Assembly: GCA_963756975.1 (NCBI GenBank)
Contig: CAVWPS010000002.1
Coordinates: 62,001-126,000, forward strand
DNA length: 64,000 bases
Reading direction: 5' to 3'
Source: CAVRQM01 sp963756975
GTDB taxonomy: Bacteria > Pseudomonadota > Alphaproteobacteria > Acetobacterales > Acetobacteraceae
In this document: piece by piece, positions 57,457 to 64,000 of the stretch
How positions within the stretch are numbered: the stretch's first letter is position 1
Layout: every line of letters begins with the position of its first letter
Notes under the pieces: generated by a model
The model's input: the letters and a program-made list of their open reading frames with translations, nothing else
What the model was told of the DNA's origin: nothing
Database searches by the model: none
Program-made: the position numbers and the translations under genes

Positions 57457-58479
57457 TTAGCCGCCGGTCGTGCTCATGTGGCGCGCCAGGGCGGGGGCGT
57501 TGCGGCGGCGGTCGATGACGAAGTCGTGCCCGCGCGGCTTCAGCGTGATCGCGTCGCGGATCGCGGCATCCAGCGTCGCGTCGTCGGCGCCCGAGCGCAG
57601 CACCGCCCGCAGGTCGGCCGCGTCGTCCTGGCCGAGACACAGGTATAGGGTCCCGGTGCAGGTCAGCCGGACGCGGTTGCAGCCCTCGCAAAAATTGTGG
57701 GTCAGCGGCGTGATGAACCCGAGCCGCGCGCCGGTCTCCCGCACCGTGAAATACCGGGCGGGGCCGCCGGTCGCGTAATCCGTCTCGTCCAGCGTCCAGC
57801 GTTCGCGCAGGCGGGCGCGGACGACCGAGAGCGGCAGATATTGGTCGACGCGATCGGCCCCGACCTCGCCCAGCGGCATCGTCTCGATCAGCGTGAGGCC
57901 GATCCCGCGCTCGCCGCACCAGGCGATCATGGCGTCGAACTCGTCCTCGTTCACGCCGCGCAAGGCGACCGCGTTCAGCTTCACGGCCAGGCCCGCCGCC
58001 TGCGCCGCCGCGATCCCGGTCATCACCGCGTCGAGCTTGCCCCAGCGCGTGATGGATTTGAAAATCTCCGGCCGCAGCGTGTCCATGCTGACGTTGACCC
58101 GGCGCACGCCCGCGTCGAACAGCTCGGCCGCGTATTTCTCGAGCTGCGTGCCGTTGGTCGTGAGCGTCAGCTCGTCCAGCCCATGCCCCAGCCGGTCGCC
58201 GAGGTTGCGGAACAGCCCCATCACGCCGCGCCGGACCAGCGGCTCGCCGCCGGTGATCCGCAATTTCGTCGTGCCGAGCCGGACGAACGCCGCGCACAGC
58301 CGCTCGAGTTCTTCGAGGTCGAGCACCTGGCTTTTCGGCAGGAACGTCATGTCCTCCGCCATGCAATAGACGCAGCGGAGGTCGCAGCGGTCGGTGACCG
58401 AGACGCGCAGATAGGTGATGGCGCGGCCGAACGGGTCGATCAGCGGCGGTTCGACGGGCTTGGGGGCGATGAAGCTCAT
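57457..58479 (-). CDS. moaA: GTP 3',8-cyclase MoaA
   Basis: A 340-residue radical-SAM enzyme from ATG 58479, first step of molybdopterin synthesis. Seen: N-terminal cluster RCDLRCVYCMAE (C-x3-C-x2-C), TGGEPLVRRGV, TTNGTQLEKYA, NVSMDTL, the C-terminal cluster NFCEGCNRVRLTCTG, and the conserved C-terminal Gly-Gly end (MSTTGG) that reaches into the active site. No other moa/moe genes are in the window. Confidence 0.97.
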   Translation of the reverse strand: MSFIAPKPVEPPLIDPFGRAITYLRVSVTDRCDLRCVYCMAEDMTFLPKSQVLDLEELERLCAAFVRLGTTKLRITGGEPLVRRGVMGLFRNLGDRLGHGLDELTLTTNGTQLEKYAAELFDAGVRRVNVSMDTLRPEIFKSITRWGKLDAVMTGIAAAQAAGLAVKLNAVALRGVNEDEFDAMIAWCGERGIGLTLIETMPLGEVGADRVDQYLPLSVVRARLRERWTLDETDYATGGPARYFTVRETGARLGFITPLTHNFCEGCNRVRLTCTGTLYLCLGQDDAADLRAVLRSGADDATLDAAIRDAITLKPRGHDFVIDRRRNAPALARHMSTTGG

Positions 58480-58520
58480 GGCTGGCTCAACGTCGGTCGG
58501 CGGGCTCGGTCGCGCAAGGC

Positions 58521-58721
58521 TTATGGATCGACCACGGCGAGCGCGACCACGGCGGTGTTGACCAGGACCTTGCCGCGACCTTCGAAATTGACCGTCACGC
58601 GCGGCCCGACCACCGATTGCACCTGACCCACGCCCCAATCCGGCTCACGCGGATGGCGCACCCACTGGCCCGGCTCCAGCGCGTGGCCGCCGCTCTGTCG
58701 TGGTCCGGTTACGTCGTTCAT
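58521..58721 (-). CDS. DUF3553 small protein
   Basis: A 66-residue protein from ATG 58721. The block GQWVRHPREPDWGVGQVQSVVGPRVTVNFEGRGKVLVN is the DUF3553 signature, a small SH3-like (CarD/UvrD-tail-like) beta domain. Such domains contact RNA polymerase or nucleic acids in other proteins; this one stands alone and its role is unknown. Divergent from the ChpT-like gene with 33 bp between starts. Confidence 0.85.
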   Translation of the reverse strand: MNDVTGPRQSGGHALEPGQWVRHPREPDWGVGQVQSVVGPRVTVNFEGRGKVLVNTAVVALAVVDP

Positions 58722-58754
58722 GGTTCATTCACCCGGCAACGGCATCGAGACGGC

Positions 58755-59357
58755 ATGGATCATCTATCGCATCTGACGCGCTTCGGTGGCGTGCTGATCC
58801 AGCGAATCGTGCACGATCTCGCGGGGGCCGCCGGGGCGCTCGAGGGCGCGGTCGAACTGGCGTCGACCGACCCGGAGCTTGCGGCCGACGCGCTGGAGGT
58901 GGCGCGCGAGACGGCCGCGGTGCTGTCGGCGCGGTTGCGGCTGATCCGGGCGGCGTGGCTCGCGTCCGGCGAGACGATGGACGCGGCCGGGGTCTTGCGC
59001 CTGTGGGCCGGCCTGCCCGGCGCGGCGCGGCTGATCCCGCATCTCCAGGGCCTCACGCAAGCGGTGCCGTCGGACGGGGTGCCCGCGCTGCTTCACGCGA
59101 TCGCCGTGGCGGCCGAGTCGGTGCCGCCCGGCGCCACCATCACGGTGTCGGGCGATGGCCTGGGCGTGAGCGTGGCGATCGCGAGCGCGTGGCCGGCCGG
59201 GTTCGCGGACCTGATCGCCGACCGCGCGGCGACCCATGCGGCCGTGCTCGCGGCCGACCCCGTGACCCTCATGGCCGTCGCCTGCGCGGCGATCGTCCAT
59301 CGCGACGGCGTGCGCGCCCGGCTGACGGGGACGACGCTGAGGCTGGACTGGATCTGA
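58755..59357 (+). CDS. chpT: ChpT-like histidine phosphotransferase
   Basis: A 200-residue protein from ATG 58755. Pseudo-histidine-kinase fold: dimerisation helices with the phospho-accepting His20 in LIQRIVHDLAGAAGALEGAVELAS, a second helix AADALEVARETAAVLSARLRLIRAAWL, and a degenerate ATP-lid-like C-terminal domain without N/G boxes. ChpT relays phosphate from CckA to CtrA and CpdR. Because CtrA is encoded in this window and the next gene is a CheA hybrid, it could serve either route. Moderate certainty: the family is divergent. Confidence 0.7.
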   Translation: MDHLSHLTRFGGVLIQRIVHDLAGAAGALEGAVELASTDPELAADALEVARETAAVLSARLRLIRAAWLASGETMDAAGVLRLWAGLPGAARLIPHLQGLTQAVPSDGVPALLHAIAVAAESVPPGATITVSGDGLGVSVAIASAWPAGFADLIADRAATHAAVLAADPVTLMAVACAAIVHRDGVRARLTGTTLRLDWI

Positions 59358-59435
59358 GCCGGCGGCGTCCCGCGCCTTCGCGCGAACTCGCCCGGGCTTA
59401 ACGCCGGCTTCATCGCGGCGCGCCACGGTCCGCGA

Positions 59436-62096
59436 ATGGATGGTGCCCCTCACCCGGCCGACGAGCGTGTCGGCGGCCTGCGGTCCGAGGTCCCGACGGA
59501 CCAAGCCGGACCTGACGGCGTGCTCGAGCTGCTCGGCGATTTCATCGACGAGGCGGAGGCGAGCCTGGTCTCGATCGAGCCGGCGGTGCTTCGCCTGGAG
59601 CAGTGTTCGACCGACCTCGCCGCGTTGAGCGAGGCGTTCCGGGTGATGCACACGCTGAAAGGAACGGGCGGCTTCCTCGGCCTGTCCCGGCTCGCCGCCC
59701 TCGCCCATGCGATCGAGGGGGTGCTGGACCAGTTGCGCCGCGACGCGACGGCGGGGGTGGCCGCGCGGCCGGACACGGTGGGCATTATCATGGTCGCCCT
59801 CGACCGGCTCGGGGCGCTGCTGCGCCAAACCCGTGGGCGGCGACGCGAGCCGTCGGGCGGCGACGCCGACGTGCTCGCCATGCTGCGCGCCGCGTCCGGC
59901 GGCGCGGCGACGGCGGCACCCGTCACCGAGGCGGCGCGGGACGCACGGCCGGTCGAGGGCCACGTCGAAGGCCACGTCGAAGGGCACGTCGAGGCCAGCA
60001 CGTTGCGGGTCGCGGTCCCGGTGCTCGAACAGTTGCTGGCCTCGGTCGGCGAGCTGGTACTGGCGCGCAACGAACTGGTCTTCCACGCCGAACGGATGGC
60101 CGACACGCGCGACGGCGGCGACGGGAGGCTCGGCCTGCTGGCGCAGCGGATCGGCGCCATCGCGACGGAGCTGCAAACGGCCGCGTTGAAAACCCGGATG
60201 CAGCCGGTCGGACAGGCCTGGGCCAGCCTGCCCCGCCTTGTCCGCGACCTGTCGCTGTCGCTCGGCAAGCGGATCGTGCTGGAAACGACCGGCACCGCGA
60301 CCGAGCTCGACCGGCAGGTGCTGGAGCAGATGCGCGACCCGCTGAGCCATATGATCCGCAACAGCTGCGACCACGGGATCGAGCCGCCCGACGCGCGCCT
60401 GGCCGCCGGCAAACCCGCGACCGGACGGATCGTGCTGGACGCCCGGCAGGAGGGCATTTCGGTCGTGGTGACGCTGCGCGACGACGGGCGCGGGATCGAC
60501 GTGGCCGGCCTGCGCGCGCGCGCGAAGGCCGACGGCTTCATGAGCGAGGCGGACCTCGCCGCCATGACCGACGCGCAGGCGATCGGGCTGGTGTTCCGCG
60601 CGGGCCTGTCGACGGCGGCGGCGGTGACCACCGTCAGCGGGCGCGGCGTCGGGATGGACGTGGTGAAGACGGGGATCGAGCGGCTGGGCGGCTCGGTGGC
60701 GGTCGCCTCGGTCGCGGGCCGGGGGACGACGCTGACGCTGACCCTGCCGCTCACGCTCGCGATCCTGCCGGTGCTGATGGTGGCGACACGCGGGCAGCGG
60801 TTCGCCCTGCCGCGCGGCGCGGTGTCCGAGATCGTGCGCGCCCCGGTCGCGTCGGCGACCGAGCGCGACGGCGCCGGCATCGAGACGATCGACGGCGTGG
60901 CGCTGCTGCGGCTGCGCGACGGGCTGGTGCCGCTGATCGATCTGGGCGAACTGCTCGGGATCGCGCCGGCCGCCGATACGACAGCCGGTACGCCAGCCGA
61001 TACATCAGCCGGGGCGCTTCACGTGGTGGTCGTGCGAACGGGCGCGATCACCTACGGCCTGGTGGTCGACCCGGTGTTCGACACCGAGGATTTGGTCGTG
61101 ACGCCGCTCTGCGCCCTGCTGCGGGACGTCGCCGCGTTCGGCGGCACCGCCATCCTGGGCGACGGCGCGCTGGCGCTCGTGCTCGACGCCGCGGGCCTCG
61201 CCCGGATGGCCGCGATCGCGCCGTCGCCCGTCCCCGACGCGGCGGCCGGGCGGGTGCTGGCCACCGACGCGGCCGATGCGATTCCGCTGCTGCTGTTCAC
61301 CGCGTCCGGTCAGAAGATGGCGGTGCCGCTCGGCCTGATCGCGCGGCTGGAGCAGGTCGAGGCGGCGGCATTGGCGCCGCTCGGCGACGGGACGGTCGCG
61401 GGCGGCTACACCGTCAAGCTCGGCGACCGGCTGCTCGCCGCGCGAACGCTTCGCGCCGGTCCGATCGCGCCGGCGGCCGTCGTGCCCGTGCTGATCGTCG
61501 GCGACGGCGACGGGCTTCAGGACTCGCGGCGCGCGGCGTTGCTGGTCGACCGGATCGAGGATGTCGTGACCGAGACGCTGGACGTCAGGGATATCGGCGT
61601 GCGCCCCGGCGTGCTCGGCACCGCCCTGCTGAACGGCGAGGCAAGGGCGGTGCTGGATGTGCGCCATTGGCTGACCCGGATCGACCCCGGCTGGTTCGAT
61701 CAGCCGGCCGTGTCGGCTGAAGCGGCACCTCGGCTGCTGGTGGTCGAGGACAGCGACTTCTTCCGCCAGCTTCTGGTGCCGACGCTCACGACGGCCGGCT
61801 ACGCGGTGACCAGCACGCCCTCGGCCGCCGAGGCGCTGCGCCTGCGCGACCACGGCATCGTGTTCGACGCGGTCGTGACCGATCTCGACATGCCGGGGAT
61901 GAGCGGCCTCGACCTCGTGGTGGCGATCCGGGAGGCCGGTCCGTGGGCCGCCTTGCCGGTCATCGCGCTGACCGCGCGCACCGGCCCGGAGGACATCGCG
62001 GCCGGCCGCCTCGCCGGGTTCACCGACCACATCCGCAAGTTCGAGCGTGCGGCGCTGCTCGCGGCGCTGGAGCGCTCGCTGGCGGTCGCGGCTTGA
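59436..62096 (+). CDS. cheA: hybrid chemotaxis histidine kinase CheA with receiver domain
   Basis: An 886-residue protein from ATG 59436. In order: HPt domain with His72 in AFRVMHTLKGTGGFLGL; a short linker carrying a GHVE repeat (about 173-186); dimerisation helices; kinase domain with MIRNSCDHGIE (N box), DDGRGID (G1), GRGVGMDVVK (G2); two CheW-like domains in tandem (about 445-570 and 615-750); and a C-terminal receiver with VVEDSDFF, phosphoacceptor Asp in VVTDLDMPGMSGLD and RKFER lysine. There is no P2 domain for separate CheY binding. Such CheA-REC hybrids usually drive type IV pili or alternative outputs, or act as phosphate sinks. Confidence 0.92.
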   Translation: MDGAPHPADERVGGLRSEVPTDQAGPDGVLELLGDFIDEAEASLVSIEPAVLRLEQCSTDLAALSEAFRVMHTLKGTGGFLGLSRLAALAHAIEGVLDQLRRDATAGVAARPDTVGIIMVALDRLGALLRQTRGRRREPSGGDADVLAMLRAASGGAATAAPVTEAARDARPVEGHVEGHVEGHVEASTLRVAVPVLEQLLASVGELVLARNELVFHAERMADTRDGGDGRLGLLAQRIGAIATELQTAALKTRMQPVGQAWASLPRLVRDLSLSLGKRIVLETTGTATELDRQVLEQMRDPLSHMIRNSCDHGIEPPDARLAAGKPATGRIVLDARQEGISVVVTLRDDGRGIDVAGLRARAKADGFMSEADLAAMTDAQAIGLVFRAGLSTAAAVTTVSGRGVGMDVVKTGIERLGGSVAVASVAGRGTTLTLTLPLTLAILPVLMVATRGQRFALPRGAVSEIVRAPVASATERDGAGIETIDGVALLRLRDGLVPLIDLGELLGIAPAADTTAGTPADTSAGALHVVVVRTGAITYGLVVDPVFDTEDLVVTPLCALLRDVAAFGGTAILGDGALALVLDAAGLARMAAIAPSPVPDAAAGRVLATDAADAIPLLLFTASGQKMAVPLGLIARLEQVEAAALAPLGDGTVAGGYTVKLGDRLLAARTLRAGPIAPAAVVPVLIVGDGDGLQDSRRAALLVDRIEDVVTETLDVRDIGVRPGVLGTALLNGEARAVLDVRHWLTRIDPGWFDQPAVSAEAAPRLLVVEDSDFFRQLLVPTLTTAGYAVTSTPSAAEALRLRDHGIVFDAVVTDLDMPGMSGLDLVVAIREAGPWAALPVIALTARTGPEDIAAGRLAGFTDHIRKFERAALLAALERSLAVAA
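59952..59993 (+). repeat. 12-bp tandem repeat in the cheA linker
   Basis: About 3.5 units of GTCGAAGGCCAC (59952, 59964, 59976, partial 59988), keeping frame and encoding repeated Val-Glu-Gly-His. It lies between the HPt and dimerisation domains, where linker length may vary without harm. Confidence 0.85.
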
Positions 62097-62569
62097 GGCC
62101 GGACGACAACCGGCGGGGGCTGGCGCGGTCCGAACCCTGGCTCGGGCCGGACAGCATGCTGCGGCTCGAGATCGGCGGGCAGGCGTTCGCGATCGGGGTG
62201 ACGGCCGCGCGCGACGTGCTGCCGACGCCCGCGATGACCCCGTTGCCGCGAGCGCCGCGCGGCGTGGCGGGCGGGCTCAACCTGCGCGGGCGCGCGGTCG
62301 TGGTGATCGATCCGCGCGTGACGCTCGGGCTGAGTACCGCGTCGGGCACGCCGCCGATGCTGGTCGTGGTCGCGCACGGCCCGGCGTTTTACGCGCTGCT
62401 GGCCGACCGGGTGACGGAGGTGGCCGATTTACCGGGCGAGCTGTTCGCGCCGGTGCCGGCCACGCTGCCGCCGGGCTGGGCCGCCCTGTGCGAGGGCGTG
62501 TTCCGGATGCCGGAGCGGCTGGTGGTCGTGCTGTCGGTGGCACGGCTGCTGGACGCCGTGGCGGGCTGA
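62093..62569 (+). CDS. cheW: CheW-like chemotaxis coupling protein
   Basis: About 158 residues from TTG 62093 (TTGA overlap with cheA); ATG 62155 would give the domain only. A single CheW fold: MLRLEIGGQAFAIGVTAARDVLPTPAMTPLPRAPRGVAGGLNLRGRAVVVIDPRVTLGL and later YALLADRVTEVADLPGELF. Couples receptors to CheA. Shorter and more divergent than classical CheW; could act only with the adjacent CheA hybrid. Confidence 0.85.
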   Translation: MRPDDNRRGLARSEPWLGPDSMLRLEIGGQAFAIGVTAARDVLPTPAMTPLPRAPRGVAGGLNLRGRAVVVIDPRVTLGLSTASGTPPMLVVVAHGPAFYALLADRVTEVADLPGELFAPVPATLPPGWAALCEGVFRMPERLVVVLSVARLLDAVAG

Positions 62570-62664
62570 AACAATTGGAACGGTTGCGTGAACATCTGTC
62601 GCGAAGCCTATCGACGCGACGGCGTCGGGCCTATGCAATGGGCACCATCACGGTGCGACGCGGC

Positions 62665-63861
62665 ATGAAACTCTCTCTTCCCTTGGTGGCGTTGATGCTG
62701 GCCGCGTTCGGCATCGGCACCACGGAATTCGTCATCACCGGCCTGCTGCCGGACGTGGCGAAGGATCTGAACGTCGCCGTCCCGCGCGCCGGATTGCTCA
62801 TCACCGGCTACGCGCTCGGGGTCGCGTTCGGCTCGCCCATCATCGCCGTGCTGCTCGCCCCGGTCGCGCGGCGGACCGCGCTGCTGGCCCTGATCGGGAT
62901 TTTCATCGCGGGCAACGCCGCCTGCGCGCTGGCGCCGACATACGAGGCGCTGATGGCCGCGCGCGTGCTGACGGCACTCTGCCACGGCACGTTCTTCGGC
63001 ATCGGCGCGGTGGTCGCGACGCAGGTCGTGCCGCCGGGACAGCGGGCGCAGGCGATCGCGCTGATGTTCTCCGGCCTGACGCTGGCCAACGTGCTCGGCG
63101 TGCCCGGCGGCACCGCGATCGGCCAGTGGCTCGGCTGGCGCGCCGCGTTCTGGGCGATCGTGCCGATCGGTCTGGCCGCCGCCGCCGCCCTGGCGCTGTG
63201 GCTGCCGAAACTGGCGGGCGACACGGGCGGGCGCGGGTTCCGGGAACTGGCGGTGCTGGGCCGCCCGCAGGTCGCACTCGGGATGCTGGCGAGCGCGCTG
63301 GTGTCGGCCGGGCTGTTCGCGACGTTCACCTACGTCACGCCGCTGCTCGAGGATGTCGGCCATCTGTCGCCGCATGTCGTCACCTGGGCGCTGCTGCTGT
63401 TCGGGCTCGGCATCACCGGCGGCATGCTGGTCGGCGGCCGGATGGCCGATTGGGGGCAGGTGCGGGCACTGGTCGTGCTGCTGTCGGTGCTGATCGGGTC
63501 GAGCGTCGTGCTGTGCTGGGTTTCGGGCAGCGGGATCGCGATGGTGGCGCTGCTGCCGCTTTGGGGTGCCGCGATGTTCGGCTGCGGGCCGCCGCTGATG
63601 ACGCGCGTCGTGGACCACGCGGCAGGTGCCCCGACGCTCGCGTCGGCGCTGAACCAGAGCGCCTTCAACCTCGGCAACGCCGCCGGCGCGTGGGTCGGTG
63701 CGGCGGCGCTGCTGCGCGGGATGTCGCTGTCCGGGCTGCCGCTCATCACGGCCGTGCTGGCGGGCGGCTCGCTCGCGACGGTACTGGTCTCCGCACGGCT
63801 GACGCGCCGGAGCCGCCGGGCCCGGGCGGCACCGGGCTGGGGCGCCCCGACGCGCTCCTGA
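62665..63861 (+). CDS. MFS transporter, DHA1 sugar-efflux/AraJ-like
   Basis: A 398-residue 12-helix transporter; ATG 62665 (MKLSLPLVALMLAAFGIGTTEFVITGLLPDVA) is the conserved family start, though ATG 62638 is in frame. Seen: motif around GYALGVAFGSPIIAVLLAPVARR (loop 2-3), ALCHGTFFGIGAVVATQVVPPGQRAQAIALMFSGLTLANVLGVPGGTAIGQWLGWR, and a late TLASALNQSAFNLGNAAGAWVGA. This pattern belongs to the AraJ/YdhP/NepI group exporting sugars or nucleosides. No linked regulator. Confidence 0.9.
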   Translation: MKLSLPLVALMLAAFGIGTTEFVITGLLPDVAKDLNVAVPRAGLLITGYALGVAFGSPIIAVLLAPVARRTALLALIGIFIAGNAACALAPTYEALMAARVLTALCHGTFFGIGAVVATQVVPPGQRAQAIALMFSGLTLANVLGVPGGTAIGQWLGWRAAFWAIVPIGLAAAAALALWLPKLAGDTGGRGFRELAVLGRPQVALGMLASALVSAGLFATFTYVTPLLEDVGHLSPHVVTWALLLFGLGITGGMLVGGRMADWGQVRALVVLLSVLIGSSVVLCWVSGSGIAMVALLPLWGAAMFGCGPPLMTRVVDHAAGAPTLASALNQSAFNLGNAAGAWVGAAALLRGMSLSGLPLITAVLAGGSLATVLVSARLTRRSRRARAAPGWGAPTRS

Positions 63862-63916
63862 CGCGTTCGACATTTCGGTTGGTGGACCCGCGCCGAACGC
63901 GCCTGCGAGCGATGCC

Positions 63917-64000
63917 TTACGCGATCGTGCGAACGACACCGCCGTCGACCCGCAAGGACGTGCCGGTCGTTCCGGACGCCTGCTCCGAGCAGACATAGAC
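63917..64000 (-). CDS. short-chain dehydrogenase, C-terminal end (cut by window edge)
   Basis: Only the last 27 codons are in the window, read from 64000 down to TAA at 63917-63919: VYVCSEQASGTTGTSLRVDGGVVRTIA. The LCS-x-x-ASG-x-TG-x-x-LRVDGG-V pattern is the conserved C-terminus of classical SDR oxidoreductases. The catalytic part lies beyond the window. It converges on the MFS gene with a 55-bp gap that shows no repeat. Confidence 0.8.
   Translation of the reverse strand, partial: VYVCSEQASGTTGTSLRVDGGVVRTIA

Overview
The window is a 64 kb piece of a GC-rich alphaproteobacterial chromosome, most likely Rhodospirillales/Acetobacteraceae. The pointers are CtrA and a ChpT-like phosphotransferase, the run purN-purM / AI-2E permease / hdaA / ppk / ppx, flagellar fliI-fliJ beside ctrA, and many Ala/Arg/Gly-rich proteins. 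Family placement is inference from gene content; no rRNA or other decisive marker is present. Coding density is very high, no gene-free stretch exceeds about 250 bp, and I see no prophage, insertion sequence, integrase or CRISPR array.

Layout. 1-5.5 kb: end of cbpA with cbpM, two tandem TPR paralogues, and a divergent acyl carrier protein plus fatty-acyl-AMP-ligase-like gene ending against a tRNA-Met. 5.5-9.3 kb: a sulfur-transfer operon of two cysteine desulfurases, a 2Fe-2S ferredoxin and the tRNA thiolase mnmA. 9.5-20.8 kb: housekeeping (anmK, tyrS, aat, lpxB) mixed with GST, DUF4239, MsrQ-like, epimerase, GNAT plus nitrilase-family, and methyltransferase genes. 20.8-31.7 kb: MFS exporter, nadK, omega-amidase-like nitrilase, DUF2252, pgpA, lytic transglycosylase, dapA, smpB, a stand-alone EAL protein. 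31.7-37.1 kb: GST, ctrA divergent from fliI-fliJ, and a methyltransferase-glycosyltransferase fusion. 37.1-47.7 kb: a BrnT/BrnA-like toxin-antitoxin pair, amidase, RgpF-like protein, ppx-ppk, hdaA, AI-2E permease and divergent purM-purN. 47.7-51.9 kb: ndk, rplY, pth, ychF, a LysR regulator. 51.9-58.7 kb: three YceI proteins around a cytochrome b561, then VOC, DUF1178, glutaredoxin, comF, methyltransferase, moaA, DUF3553. 58.7-64 kb: ChpT-like protein, a hybrid CheA with receiver domain, cheW, an MFS exporter and the end of an SDR gene.

Two features run through the whole window. First, nine genes have a broken reading frame, several of them normally essential (lpxB, dapA, pth), and in every case (11 sites) the frame is restored by removing one base. 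No single-base deletion was found. This one-sided pattern looks like residual insertion errors in the assembly rather than gene decay. Second, a GC-rich inverted repeat built on CCCTCACCCCGGCCCTCTCCC and its complement sits at most junctions where genes converge, and at a few other sites, and probably acts as a bidirectional terminator.

Genes are tightly packed. At least a dozen start inside the previous stop codon as NTGA (ATGA, GTGA, TTGA, possibly CTGA for hdaA), so translational coupling and non-ATG starts are common here.
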